This document shows positions 52,549-61,481 of a stretch of 64,000 bases of DNA, one piece after another. Each line of letters starts with the position of its first letter. Within the stretch, counting starts at the first letter, position 1. Where the stretch lies: assembly GCA_018816765.1 (NCBI GenBank), contig JAHIUX010000011.1, positions 62,001-126,000 of the forward strand, written 5' to 3'. The notes beneath the pieces are model-generated. The model was given only the letters and a program-made list of their open reading frames with translations, did not search any database and had not been told where the DNA came from. The translations under genes were made by a program, and so were the position numbers. The DNA comes from Bacteroidota bacterium. Lineage in GTDB: Bacteria; Bacteroidota; Bacteroidia; Bacteroidales; F082.

Positions 52549-52555
52549 GCATAAC
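52549..52555 (-). other. Cassette start core site GTTATGC
   Basis: GTTATGC on the minus strand is the exact complement of the R'' core GCATAAC of the attC-like site at the other end of the rlo unit. Integron integrases cut between the G and the first T of such sites, which gives a cassette of 2270 bp (50285-52554). GTTATGC departs from GTTRRRY at one base, a deviation I allow because of the complementarity. Confidence 0.55.
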
Positions 52556-52561
52556 TCGTTT

Positions 52562-52652
52562 ATATGTGCACCCTTTTACCCTAAAAGGTGCACATATCCA
52601 CCCAAAATGAATATGTATTGTGCACTTTTTGGTCAGCGAAAGGTACACAATA
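52562..52652. repeat. Two adjacent inverted repeats
   Basis: First: 52562-52578 and 52582-52597 form a near-perfect palindrome of about 16 bp (TAAAAGGTGCACATAT arm) with loop CCC. Second: 52616-52628 and 52639-52652 are an imperfect inverted repeat with related sequence (TATTGTG, GTGCAC core). Function unknown; no flanking AAC/GTT cores, so not called attC. Confidence 0.55.
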
Positions 52653-52798
52653 TTTTTTTTCAAAAAAAAGCTTAGGCCTTGTTTATTTTCTCCTGGCTGC
52701 CGGGGCAAGGTTGTCGCGCGATCGATTTGGTTTTAATTATGTAATAAACTGAAAGACCGGCTATTTGCAGCGCCATGCAACAGGTCGCACGGCAGTGG

Positions 52799-52843
52799 GG
52801 GGCTGCTTTGTGTGCTTAAGTGGTTGCGGACAACATCCGACAT
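52799..52843 (-). pseudogene. 5' fragment of yyaL (15 codons)
   Basis: ATG at 52843 and the following 14 codons ([15 protein letters not shown]) match the yyaL start ([15 protein letters not shown]). After that the sequence has no further likeness to yyaL. It is what remains of the original gene start beside dps after the island came in. Confidence 0.85.
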
Positions 52844-52921
52844 GGGCTGGTCATTTGCAAAGAACGAAAAAAGGCCGGTTTTGTTTGACCGGCCTTTGTA
52901 TTGCAATGTGAAAATAAACGG
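52800..52921. repeat. Right 122-bp direct repeat (with 49880-50001)
   Basis: The copy beside dps. About 91% identical to the left copy over its full length with no gaps; similarity stops sharply at both ends. Together the two copies frame 2.8 kb of AT-rich DNA with rloA and rloB. Confidence 0.9.
52871..52896 (-). terminator. Intrinsic terminator of dps
   Basis: AAGGCCGGT and ACCGGCCTT pair over an 8-base loop; on the minus strand the stem runs into six T. It lies 36 bp past the dps stop. Confidence 0.88.
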
Positions 52922-52932
52922 AAAACCTTTCC

Positions 52933-53412
52933 TCAGGCTCCCATCCAGGCATTCAACATCCACACGGTTTTTTCCTGCTCGCGGATATAATCACTCATCA
53001 TAGCATTGGTGCCTTCATCGCCAATTTCAGCTGCCATGCCAAGAATGGCGCGTTCCCTTGTGATGAGCACACTGAGGCCTTCGAGGATGTGCGCGATGGC
53101 CTGCCTGCCATCCCTGACGTCTTTCACTTCCTTAATCTGCGACAATACATCATAGGTGCTGTAGGCGTGCGCCGGCGTGTGTCCGAGGGTTAGAATCCGC
53201 TCGGCAATTTCGTCGATCTTGAGCTGAAGATCGTTGTAGATTTCTTCGAACTTCAGGTGAAGTTCGAAAAACTTCTCTCCCTTGATGTTCCAGTGAAATC
53301 CCCTCACATTCATATAATAGATGGAGAAATTGGCCAGCAGTTCATTCAGTTTTGTGGCAAGTTCATGCGATTTTCCGGCATTTAGTCCGATTGCGTTCAT
53401 TGGTGTTTTCAT
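52933..53412 (-). CDS. dps: Dps family ferritin-like DNA-protecting protein
   Basis: 159 residues from ATG 53412. Ferroxidase residues of the Dps fold: FHWNIKGEKFFELHLKFEEIYND (His and Glu/Asp) and the matching helix AERILTLGHTP. It binds DNA and oxidises Fe2+ with H2O2. It is divergent from oxyR across 168 bp with an OxyR-type half-palindrome, so control by OxyR is likely. The upstream in-frame codons lie in the promoter and cannot be the start. Confidence 0.9.
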   Translation of the reverse strand: MKTPMNAIGLNAGKSHELATKLNELLANFSIYYMNVRGFHWNIKGEKFFELHLKFEEIYNDLQLKIDEIAERILTLGHTPAHAYSTYDVLSQIKEVKDVRDGRQAIAHILEGLSVLITRERAILGMAAEIGDEGTNAMMSDYIREQEKTVWMLNAWMGA

Positions 53413-53498
53413 GCGATGTATCTTTTTTTGATGTTTAATTTGATTCATGTTTTGGCAAAAGACCAGGGCTTTCAGGTTCAATGGCCATATTTTCATTA

Positions 53499-53530
53499 CA
53501 AAGGTACACCATAACGAAACATTTGTCAAA
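53499..53530 (-). promoter_or_regulatory. dps promoter (-33 TTTG, -7 TACCTTTG)
   Basis: On the minus strand TTTG (53530-53527), 20 bases, then TACCTTTG (53506-53499): the best complete Bacteroidota sigma-ABfr promoter in the window. The transcript would start at about 53492, giving a leader of 80 bases. Confidence 0.75.
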
Positions 53531-53550
53531 TCGATATAATTTACATTACG

Positions 53551-53570
53551 ATAGATTATTTCTATATTTG
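53551..53570 (+). promoter_or_regulatory. OxyR-type operator overlapping oxyR -7 box
   Basis: ATAG-N7-CTAT at 53551-53565 fits the half of the OxyR consensus. The oxyR -7 box TATATTTG (53563-53570) overlaps it by 3 bases, so bound OxyR would block its own promoter while sitting about 20 bases upstream of the -33 of dps. Confidence 0.55.
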
Positions 53571-53580
53571 CAAAAAAAAC

Positions 53581-54522
53581 ATGATTACCCTAACCCAACT
53601 CGAATATGTGGTTGCTGTGGACAATTTCAGGCATTTTGCACAGGCGGCAGACCATTGTTTCATTACCCAACCAACCCTTAGCATGCAGATAAAAAAGCTG
53701 GAAGATGAGTTGGATATCAAGATTTTCGACCGCAGCAAGCAGCCGGTTATTCCGACAGATATCGGACAGCAATTCATTGAACAGGCCAGGCTGGTGCTGG
53801 CCGAAGCCGGCAGGCTGAACGAGCTTGTGAAGCACTTCCAGTCCGACATCAGTGGCAACTTGCGCATTGGGATCATTCCCACCCTGGCGCCTTATCTGTT
53901 GCCGTTGTTTGCCGGAAAATTCAAGCGCAAATACCCGCAGGTGAAGCTGCGTTTCGAGGAAATGATCACCGAATCCATTGTCAGCAAATTGCATACCGAT
54001 CAGCTCGATGCCGGTATCTTCGTCACCCCTTTCAGGGATCAGGCCATTATCGAAGTGCCTGTCTTCTATGAAGAAATGCTCATTTACGCCCATCCCGGAC
54101 ACCCCTTGCTGAGTCAATCCGGTGTTTCGGTTAAGGATGCAGCAAAACCTGATCTCTGGCTTTTGAGCGACGGGCATTGTTTTCGCAACCAGGTGGTTAA
54201 CCTCTGTTCAGCCCCTGACATCTCCACACACGACCTGCCCTTCGACCTGCAGGGGAGCTCACTGGAAACACTGATCAGGATGATTGACCGCGAAGGTGGA
54301 TTTACGCTGGTTCCGGAACTGGCGGTGTTGGAAATGCCTCTTGCGCAACAGCAAAACACCACGCACTTTGCTGATATAAAACCCGTGCGCGAGGTAAGTG
54401 TCTGCTATGCCAGAAATTATGTTAAACGGCGATTGAATCAATTGCTTGTGGATGAAATTCGCGATGGGGTACCTGCCGCCTTGCACGATCCGCAAAGGGG
54501 GGAGCTGGTCACCTGGAAATAA
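53581..54522 (+). CDS. oxyR: Hydrogen peroxide sensor, LysR-type regulator OxyR
   Basis: 313 residues. N-terminal LysR helix-turn-helix (LTQLEYVVAVDNFRHFAQAADHCFITQPTLSMQIKKLE) and the redox pair in GHCFRNQVVNLC, with Cys 8 residues apart as C199 and C208 of E. coli OxyR. It activates peroxide-defence genes, the divergent dps probably among them. The ATG lies 10 bases after the -7 box, so the leader is very short. Confidence 0.92.
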   Translation: MITLTQLEYVVAVDNFRHFAQAADHCFITQPTLSMQIKKLEDELDIKIFDRSKQPVIPTDIGQQFIEQARLVLAEAGRLNELVKHFQSDISGNLRIGIIPTLAPYLLPLFAGKFKRKYPQVKLRFEEMITESIVSKLHTDQLDAGIFVTPFRDQAIIEVPVFYEEMLIYAHPGHPLLSQSGVSVKDAAKPDLWLLSDGHCFRNQVVNLCSAPDISTHDLPFDLQGSSLETLIRMIDREGGFTLVPELAVLEMPLAQQQNTTHFADIKPVREVSVCYARNYVKRRLNQLLVDEIRDGVPAALHDPQRGELVTWK

Positions 54523-54609
54523 ACATACCCGTTCGCTTCCGCCTTTCTCAAGAATCGGGAATACACCATGTAAATATGCAGGATTACCCATTTGTTTGCA
54601 CATGATGCG

Positions 54610-54617
54610 TACTTTTG
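54610..54617 (+). promoter_or_regulatory. -7 element TACTTTTG
   Basis: Exact TAnnTTTG box 33 bp before the M28 start. A TTTG at 54591-54594 is 15 bases upstream, shorter than the normal spacing. Confidence 0.45.
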
Positions 54618-54650
54618 CAATCGAATGACATTTTTGTATCCGGATAATTT

Positions 54651-55667
54651 ATGAAATCATACCCCTCACATTGGATCATCACCATGCTCCTGTTGACGCT
54701 GATCAGTTTTACGGGCTGCGATGGACAATCGCGGAAACTCACCGACAAGGTTCCTGAAACCAAGGCCGTCGATCAGATTGTTCCCGTTTTCATTGCTGAT
54801 TCTGCTTATGCCTATGTAGCCAAACAAATTGCGTTTGGACCCAGGGTTCCGGAATCGAAAGCCCATGCTGCCTGCGCTGGCTGGCTTACTGATGTGCTTG
54901 GCCGGTGGGCCGATACGGTGATTGTGCAGGAGTTCAAAACACGGATTTACAACAAGACGGCCCTGAGTGGCAAAAACATCATTGCTGTGTTTAATCCATC
55001 GGCTACAAAACGCATCCTGCTTTCATCGCATTGGGATTCACGTCCTTATGGCGATCATGATGCTGACCCTGCCAGGCGTAGGCTTCCCATCGACGGGGCC
55101 AACGACGGGGCCAGCGGTGTGGGCATCCTGCTCGAAATTGCCCGTCAGCTTCACTCCCATCCTATTCAGGGCAATACCGGCATCGACATTGTACTGTTCG
55201 ACCTCGAGGATTACGGTCCGCCAACGGAAGAACGGAACTATTTTGATGAAGAAATGTGGGCATTGGGTTCGCAATACTGGTCACGTAATTTGCACAAGGC
55301 AGGTTATAGCGCCCAATTTGGCATTTTGCTCGATATGGTCGGAGCCAAAAACCCCATTTTCCCAAGGGAATATTATTCACAACAATATGCTTCATGGGTA
55401 TTGGACAAGGTATGGCGAAACGCCTATAAACAGGGTTTCGGCGATTTTTTTGTCAACAAACCCGGAAGCCCCATCGATGATGACCACCTTCCGATCAACA
55501 AGGTGGCCGGCATTCCCACCATCGACATCATTCACCTCGACCCCAACAGTGTCAACGGAACCTTTTATGAATACTGGCATACTTCAGGCGACAGCCTCGA
55601 TAAGATCGATCCGAAAACACTCGGAATGGTTGGTCAGGTGGTGATGGCAACCATTTATGGAAACTAG
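54651..55667 (+). CDS. M28 family glutaminyl-peptide cyclotransferase-like lipoprotein
   Basis: 338 residues. Lipobox LISFTGC near residue 24. Zinc-binding residues of the M28 fold: SHWDSRPY, GANDGASG (Asp), LFDLEDYG (Glu), DIIHLDPN and EYWHTSGDSLDKI (His). The sequence is close to glutaminyl cyclases, which turn N-terminal Gln into pyroglutamate, rather than to aminopeptidases with two zinc ions. Such lipoproteins are common in Bacteroidota, where exported proteins often begin with Gln after signal cleavage. Confidence 0.85.
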   Translation: MKSYPSHWIITMLLLTLISFTGCDGQSRKLTDKVPETKAVDQIVPVFIADSAYAYVAKQIAFGPRVPESKAHAACAGWLTDVLGRWADTVIVQEFKTRIYNKTALSGKNIIAVFNPSATKRILLSSHWDSRPYGDHDADPARRRLPIDGANDGASGVGILLEIARQLHSHPIQGNTGIDIVLFDLEDYGPPTEERNYFDEEMWALGSQYWSRNLHKAGYSAQFGILLDMVGAKNPIFPREYYSQQYASWVLDKVWRNAYKQGFGDFFVNKPGSPIDDDHLPINKVAGIPTIDIIHLDPNSVNGTFYEYWHTSGDSLDKIDPKTLGMVGQVVMATIYGN

Positions 55668-55711
55668 GACTTTCGTTGTTTTTTACACTTTTCCTTCCCG
55701 TTTTATGCCCT

Positions 55712-57049
55712 TTACAGCAGATCATTGGCAAGGTTTGCCAGTTCTGAACGTTCACCTTTTTCGAGGCGGATATGGGCATAAATGCTGTGGTGCTTGATCT
55801 TATCGATCAGGAAAGACAGTCCATTCGATTGCGCATCAAGGTATGGTGTATCAATTTGGAAAATGTCGCCGGTGAACACAATTTTGGTGTTTTCGCCTGC
55901 CCGTGTGATGATGGTTTTCACTTCGTGCGGGGTCAGGTTCTGGGCTTCATCAACAATGAAGATGATGTTTGAGATGCTGCGCCCCCTGATGTAGGCCAGG
56001 GGAGTGATCACCAGCTTTTCGCTTTCAACGGCATCGCTGATGCGCTTGTATTCCTTGTCTTCTTCGCCGTATTGGTTCTGTATGTATTTCAGGTTATCCC
56101 ACAGTGGCTCCATATAGGGATTGAGTTTCGACTTGATGTCGCCTGGCAGGTAGCCAATGTCTTTGTTGCTCAGCGGTACGATCGGACGTGCCAGGTAAAC
56201 CTGCTTGAAATTACGGCGCTGTTCCCAGGCAGCTGCAAGGGCCAGCAAGGTTTTACCCGTTCCGGCAACACCCTGAAGGGTAACCAGCTTCACCTCAGGG
56301 TTCAGCAAGGCATGCAAGGCAAACACCTGTTCGGCATTGCGCGGCATGATCCGCGACACAGCCTGTTTTTCGATGCGCTCGATGCGGCTCGTTACAGGAT
56401 TGTAGAAGGTGAGTGCCGATGTCTTGCTGCTCTTCAGGATGAAATAATGGTTGGGCAGGGCGCTGCTGACGCCAATATCGGCCAACTGGCAGAATCCCTC
56501 ATTGTATATTTTATCGATGACCTCGGGATTCACATCTTCGATTGTCGACTTTCCGGTATACAGCGAATCGAGGTCCTTAATTTTTCCGGTTTCATAATCC
56601 TCCGCCTGAAGGCTCAGCGATTTGGCTTTCAGCCTGAGATTCACGTCCTTGGTCACCAGAATGACCTTTTTATCCGGGTAGTCCTCAGCCAGCTTCAGCG
56701 CGGCATTCAAAATGCGGTGGTCGGGTTTGTCGCCACCAAATACCGAGCGCGCATCGGTCTTGCTTTTCTCATTCATGAGCACCTTAAACCTTCCTTTGGT
56801 AGGGCCATTGAGGCGTCGCCATGTTTTCATGGTGGTCTTGCCTGAGATTTTATCCATGAACCGGATGAATTCCCGCGCTTCAAAGTTCTTGGTGTCGTTG
56901 CCTTTTTTGAAATTATCCAGCTCTTCGAAAACCGTAATCGGTATTGCTACATCATTGTCTTCGAAGGTGTTAATTGCATTGTGGTTGTAAAGGATTACCG
57001 ATGTGTCGAGGACAAATATCTTATCGGGTTTTGTTTTCACTGTGGCCAT
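55712..57049 (-). CDS. PhoH family protein with PIN domain
   Basis: 445 residues. N-terminal PIN domain (FVLDTSVILYNHNAI, VTKDVNLRLKA), then a PhoH ATPase domain: Walker A GVAGTGKTLLA, Walker B FIVDEAQNLTPHEVKTIITRAG. PIN-PhoH proteins act on RNA (RNase with helicase-like part). Monocistronic and divergent from polA. Confidence 0.9.
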   Translation of the reverse strand: MATVKTKPDKIFVLDTSVILYNHNAINTFEDNDVAIPITVFEELDNFKKGNDTKNFEAREFIRFMDKISGKTTMKTWRRLNGPTKGRFKVLMNEKSKTDARSVFGGDKPDHRILNAALKLAEDYPDKKVILVTKDVNLRLKAKSLSLQAEDYETGKIKDLDSLYTGKSTIEDVNPEVIDKIYNEGFCQLADIGVSSALPNHYFILKSSKTSALTFYNPVTSRIERIEKQAVSRIMPRNAEQVFALHALLNPEVKLVTLQGVAGTGKTLLALAAAWEQRRNFKQVYLARPIVPLSNKDIGYLPGDIKSKLNPYMEPLWDNLKYIQNQYGEEDKEYKRISDAVESEKLVITPLAYIRGRSISNIIFIVDEAQNLTPHEVKTIITRAGENTKIVFTGDIFQIDTPYLDAQSNGLSFLIDKIKHHSIYAHIRLEKGERSELANLANDLL

Positions 57050-57295
57050 AGTAGTGAAGGTTATCGGCGTTAAGAAGTGATTATGTCGTTATAAAGGTAA
57101 AACGCTGAAAGGGCCATTTGGCCCATGGTGTCAGGGTGAGTTATCAACACCGGGCTGTTGAATGGACGCTAAACGCAGCTGTTTCAAGCTGTAAGGCCCC
57201 CGGATTTTTACAATCACCACAACAGCCATGCCCTTGACGCTTCAGCAATGGCAGCTGCACAAAAAAGATTACTTTTATGGCGCAACACAACCACC

Positions 57296-60085
57296 ATGAA
57301 CGATCCCAAACCGAAACTCTTTCTGCTCGATGCAATGGCGCTGATTTACAGGGCGTTTTTTGCATTGAATAAAAATCCAAGGATAAATTCAAAAGGACTG
57401 AACACCTCAGCCATCCTCGGATTTGCCAATACCCTTGTTGAGGTGTTAAACAACGAAAAACCAAGCCATATCGGCATTGCCTTCGACACCATGGCGCCTA
57501 CACAAAGGCACATTGATTTTGAAGCCTACAAAGCAAACCGGGAAAAAATGCCTGAAGACCTGTCGAAATCCATACCTTATATAATAGAACTAGTGAAGGG
57601 ATTCAACATTCCATTACTGATGGTCGATGGCTTTGAAGCCGACGATGTGATCGGCACACTGGCCAAAAAAGCCGAGCAACAGGGATTCATGACCTATATG
57701 ATGACCCCCGACAAGGATTTTGGACAATTGGTTTCGCCCAATATTCTGATCTACAAACCATCGCGCGGAGGCGAAAAACCAGAGATCTGGGGCGAGGCAG
57801 AGGTGTGTCAACGCTATGGCATTCAGCGTCCTGAACAGCTGATCGATATTCTCGGACTTTGGGGCGATGCTTCTGACAATATTCCCGGGGTGCCCGGTGT
57901 GGGCGAAAAAACAGCCATGAAACTCATCGGTGATTATCAATCGGTAGAAAAGGTGCTGGAGAAAACACACGAACTGAAGGGCAAGCTGAAAGAAAACCTC
58001 GAGCAGTTTGCCGATCAGGCAAGGCAGTCGAAACAGCTGGCAACCATCATTGTGGATGTGCCCATTGACTTTAACGAAAAAGAATTGCGCATGGAAGCGC
58101 CGGATAAAGAAAAGCTCACCCGGCTATTTGAGGAACTGGAATTTAAAACCTTTGCCAAACGCATCTTCGGCGAGAAACAGGTAGCCCCTGCTGAATCCCT
58201 TTCAGCTCCGGCGGCGGATTTGTTTAGTCCGGCCAACGAAACAGAAATGGAATTATTTCCAACATCAGAAAGGGCTACCATCGACACCACCCCGCACGCA
58301 TATGTGCTTATCGAAGGCCATGAAGCCGCGAAGCAACTTGCCGTTGAGCTGGAAACATACAAAAATGTGTGTTTTGATACCGAAACCACCGGCCTCGATG
58401 CCAACAATGTGGAAATTGTCGGGGTTTCGTTTAGTGTTGAACCAAATAAGGCCTGGTATGTGCCCCTTTCCGAAAACTACCATGAAGCCTGCAATATGCT
58501 GGCACACTTTAAGCCGTTGCTCGAAAATCCTGCCATTGAAAAAACCGGGCAGAACCTGAAATACGACATTTCGGTGCTCAAGTGGTACGACATACAGGTC
58601 AAGGGCCCCTTGTTCGATACCATGATAGCACATTACCTGATCGAGCCCGATCAGAAGCACAACATGGATTTTCTGGCCGAAACCTACCTGAACTATACCC
58701 CTGTTTCCATCGAAAGCCTGATCGGAAAAAAAGGCAAGGCACAGGGCAATATGCGCGATGTGGCATTCGACCTGATCAAAGAGTATGCGGCTGAAGACGC
58801 TGATATCACCCTGCAGTTGCGAAACAAACTCGCTCCTCTGCTGACGGAACAAAACGCCTCAGCGCTGTTCTTCGATATTGAAATGCCGCTTGTTCCTGTG
58901 CTTGCCAGCATGGAAGCTGAAGGAGTCAACATCGACGTGGAAACGCTATATGTTTTTCGCAGTGAACTTGCCGATGAAATTGCTGCCACTGAAAAGGCCA
59001 TTTATCAGGCCGCCGAAACCACCTTCAACATTGGCTCACCAAAGCAACTGGGTGAGGTCTTGTATGAAAAGCTGGGACTGAAAACCAATGCCAAACTGAC
59101 AAAATCAGGACAATATCCGACAGGGGAAGATGTGCTTGCCAAAATGATGCACCTCCATCCAATTATTCCGCTCATCCTCGATTACCGGGGGCTGACCAAG
59201 CTGAAATCGACCTATGTTGATGCCTTGCCCGCTTTGGTGAATCCGCGCGATAAACGCATTCACACATCCTACAATCAGGCTGTTGCTGCCACCGGAAGGC
59301 TGAGTTCGAACAACCCGAACCTGCAGAATATCCCAATCAGGACCGAACGCGGACGCGAGATCAGAAAAGCCTTTGTGCCCCGCAACAGCGATTATATCCT
59401 GCTTGCCGCCGACTATTCACAGATCGAGTTGCGCATCATTGCGCACCTGAGCAAAGACGAAGCCATGATTGAAGCCTTCAACCAGGGACTCGACATTCAC
59501 ACAGCCACAGCAGCCAGGGTTTATGGCCTGAATCTCGATGAGGTGAGCCGCGATATGCGCCGCAACGCGAAAATGGTCAACTTCGGCATCATCTATGGTA
59601 TCAGCGCTTTTGGCCTTTCGGAGCGCCTGGGCATCCCACGCAAAGAGGCCGGCGAGATCATTCAGAACTACTTTAAAGAATACACCGGCATTAAGGCCTA
59701 TATGAATGACCAGATCGCTTTCGCCCGCAAACATGGCTATGTTGAAACCATGCTCGGCCGCCGCCGGCACTTGCGCGACATCAACTCATCGAATGCCGTG
59801 GTAAGGGGATTTGCTGAGCGCAATGCCATCAACGCGCCCATCCAGGGCTCATCGGCCGATATGATTAAAATAGCAATGATCCGGATCTTCAATGAAATGA
59901 ACAGGCTTGGCCTAAAATCGAAAATGATCCTTCAGGTGCATGACGAACTGGTGTTTGATGTGTGGAAGCCCGAACGCGAACAGGTCGAAACACTTGTCGA
60001 ACGCTGCATGCGCGAAGCACTGACGCTGAGTGTGCCTGTCGTTGTCGAAAAAAGCACCGGCAACAACTGGCTCGAAGCCCACTAA
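57296..60085 (+). CDS. polA: DNA polymerase I
   Basis: 929 residues from ATG 57296; the upstream ATG at 57248 would cover the probable promoter. Domains: 5'-3' exonuclease (LFLLDAMALIYRAFFAL, DDVIGTLAKKA, then helix-hairpin-helix GVPGVGEKTA); 3'-5' exonuclease with intact motif DTETTGLD at about 360; polymerase with motif A DYSQIELR (about 705), RRNAKMVNFGIIYG and motif C QVHDELVF (about 880). All three activities seem intact. It fills gaps in replication and repair. Confidence 0.95.
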   Translation: MNDPKPKLFLLDAMALIYRAFFALNKNPRINSKGLNTSAILGFANTLVEVLNNEKPSHIGIAFDTMAPTQRHIDFEAYKANREKMPEDLSKSIPYIIELVKGFNIPLLMVDGFEADDVIGTLAKKAEQQGFMTYMMTPDKDFGQLVSPNILIYKPSRGGEKPEIWGEAEVCQRYGIQRPEQLIDILGLWGDASDNIPGVPGVGEKTAMKLIGDYQSVEKVLEKTHELKGKLKENLEQFADQARQSKQLATIIVDVPIDFNEKELRMEAPDKEKLTRLFEELEFKTFAKRIFGEKQVAPAESLSAPAADLFSPANETEMELFPTSERATIDTTPHAYVLIEGHEAAKQLAVELETYKNVCFDTETTGLDANNVEIVGVSFSVEPNKAWYVPLSENYHEACNMLAHFKPLLENPAIEKTGQNLKYDISVLKWYDIQVKGPLFDTMIAHYLIEPDQKHNMDFLAETYLNYTPVSIESLIGKKGKAQGNMRDVAFDLIKEYAAEDADITLQLRNKLAPLLTEQNASALFFDIEMPLVPVLASMEAEGVNIDVETLYVFRSELADEIAATEKAIYQAAETTFNIGSPKQLGEVLYEKLGLKTNAKLTKSGQYPTGEDVLAKMMHLHPIIPLILDYRGLTKLKSTYVDALPALVNPRDKRIHTSYNQAVAATGRLSSNNPNLQNIPIRTERGREIRKAFVPRNSDYILLAADYSQIELRIIAHLSKDEAMIEAFNQGLDIHTATAARVYGLNLDEVSRDMRRNAKMVNFGIIYGISAFGLSERLGIPRKEAGEIIQNYFKEYTGIKAYMNDQIAFARKHGYVETMLGRRRHLRDINSSNAVVRGFAERNAINAPIQGSSADMIKIAMIRIFNEMNRLGLKSKMILQVHDELVFDVWKPEREQVETLVERCMREALTLSVPVVVEKSTGNNWLEAH

Positions 60086-60503
60086 ACCACCCGCAGCCAA
60101 GCTGGTCATTCAGGTCGCTTTTCTGTCATTTTAGTCGCTAAAATGACAGAAAACTACATGAAACTTAGCTTTCGGATGCAATTGATCAATTTAAGTACCA
60201 ATTATCCACTTTCAAGGCAGATGAGCAACAATTCGGTGCCGAAATTGTTCAAACACCCCATTTTTTTTCAAAATTCTGCCTGGTAATTTTTGCCGTTCTT
60301 ATAAACTTTCAATTTTAGTTCACTGTTTATTAGTGATTTATCAGTTTACAAAAATACCTATATGAATATGAACAATTGTAAGTATAAATATTTAATTTTA
60401 CCTGTTTTTTAAAAAACCGCCGTGGGTTCAGGCTGTTTTTTAGGGAACGGGTAAGGAAAAAGGAAGCTTAAGAGCCCATTTACAGTAAAAACCAACGCAA
60501 ATT
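60086..60503. other. Leader region of the nuo operon with two inverted repeats
   Basis: 418 bases without a gene. 60119-60134 and 60138-60153 form a perfect 16-bp inverted repeat around TCG, 33 bp after polA; there is no T run, so it is not a standard terminator. 60411-60421 and 60431-60441 form an 11-bp stem with one mismatch (AAAAAACCGCC with GGCTGTTTTTT), 62 bp before nuoA. The rest is AT-rich, no exact TAnnTTTG box seen. Confidence 0.55.
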
Positions 60504-60917
60504 ATGGTAACAGAATTTGGCATCATTTTACTTTATTTCATTCTCGGTTTCTTGTTTGTAGGCATCGCGCTCGTCATGGCAGCGCTGATCAGGCCGAGTC
60601 ACCCAAATCCAATCAAAAATTCGACATATGAGTGCGGTGAAATCCCCATCGGTGAGCCATGGATCAGGTTCAACGTAAGGTTTTATGTGATCGCACTTGT
60701 ATTTTTACTTTTCGATGTCGAAGTCGTCTTTTTGCTTCCATGGGCCATCGTGTTCAAGCAACTGGGATGGTTTGCCTTCATCGAGATGATCATTTTTGTG
60801 GTCATCCTGCTGGTGGGGCTTGCCTATGTTTGGGGCAAAGGTGATCTGGACTGGGAAAAACCAAAGCCGTACATCGCTAAGCTTGAGGACCTGGTTTTAG
60901 GAAAGAAAAAACAATAA
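60504..60917 (+). CDS. nuoA: NADH:quinone oxidoreductase subunit A
   Basis: 137 residues with three spans. The conserved loop [20 protein letters not shown] (residues ~43-62) and [14 protein letters not shown] match NuoA. It is a membrane part of complex I near the quinone site. First gene of the operon; nuoB follows at 13 bp. Confidence 0.92.
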   Translation: MVTEFGIILLYFILGFLFVGIALVMAALIRPSHPNPIKNSTYECGEIPIGEPWIRFNVRFYVIALVFLLFDVEVVFLLPWAIVFKQLGWFAFIEMIIFVVILLVGLAYVWGKGDLDWEKPKPYIAKLEDLVLGKKKQ

Positions 60918-60930
60918 TCAGATATTTATC

Positions 60931-61449
60931 ATGGGTTTACTAAATAAATTGGACGATCCCTACGAAGGTGGAGGAATAGTACTTGGAAAAGTTGAAGATT
61001 TACTGAACTGGGGCCGTAGCAAATCGGACTGGTACCTGCATTTCGGGCTTGCCTGCTGTGCCATCGAGTTTATGGCCATGAATGCTTCCCATTTCGATTT
61101 TATGCGCTTTGGCACCATTCCGCGCACAAGCCCAAGGCAGGCCGATTTTATCATGGTTACAGGCACTGTTACCTTTAAAATGGCCGACAGAATCAAGGTG
61201 TTATATGAACAGATGGCTGAACCAAAATACGTGATTTCGGTTGGCTCCTGCTCAAACTGTGGAGGCCCTTACTGGGAACATGGCTATCATGTGCTGAAAG
61301 GTGTCGACCGGATCATACCGGTTGATGTATATATCCCTGGTTGCCCGCCACGTCCGGAAGCCTTTGAAGAAGGCATGATGCTGTTGCAGTCGAAAATCAG
61401 CAAACAGGCCATTTTCAACAAACGCAAAAAGCTGGAAGCCGAATTATAA
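60931..61449 (+). CDS. nuoB: NADH:quinone oxidoreductase subunit B
   Basis: 172 residues. The four Cys of iron-sulfur cluster N2 are present: [13 protein letters not shown] (two), [11 protein letters not shown] (one of these) and [10 protein letters not shown]2 hands electrons to quinone. Lies between nuoA and nuoC. Confidence 0.94.
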   Translation: MGLLNKLDDPYEGGGIVLGKVEDLLNWGRSKSDWYLHFGLACCAIEFMAMNASHFDFMRFGTIPRTSPRQADFIMVTGTVTFKMADRIKVLYEQMAEPKYVISVGSCSNCGGPYWEHGYHVLKGVDRIIPVDVYIPGCPPRPEAFEEGMMLLQSKISKQAIFNKRKKLEAEL

Positions 61450-61481
61450 CCAATCAACGTTCAACAAAGAAAAAAAGGACC

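Larger units (their letters stand above)
52458..52932. other. Region between rloA and dps with insertion scar
   Basis: 475 bases without a full gene. From left to right: rloA promoter, cassette start core GTTATGC (minus strand, 52555-52549), two inverted repeats (52562-52597, 52616-52652), an unassigned stretch 52653-52799, then the right 122-bp repeat with the yyaL fragment and the dps terminator. Confidence 0.6.

Noticed and set aside
52562-52597. The palindrome before the cassette start as a second attC site.
   Set aside because: It lacks the AAC and GTT core boxes at its ends and is too short and too perfectly paired.
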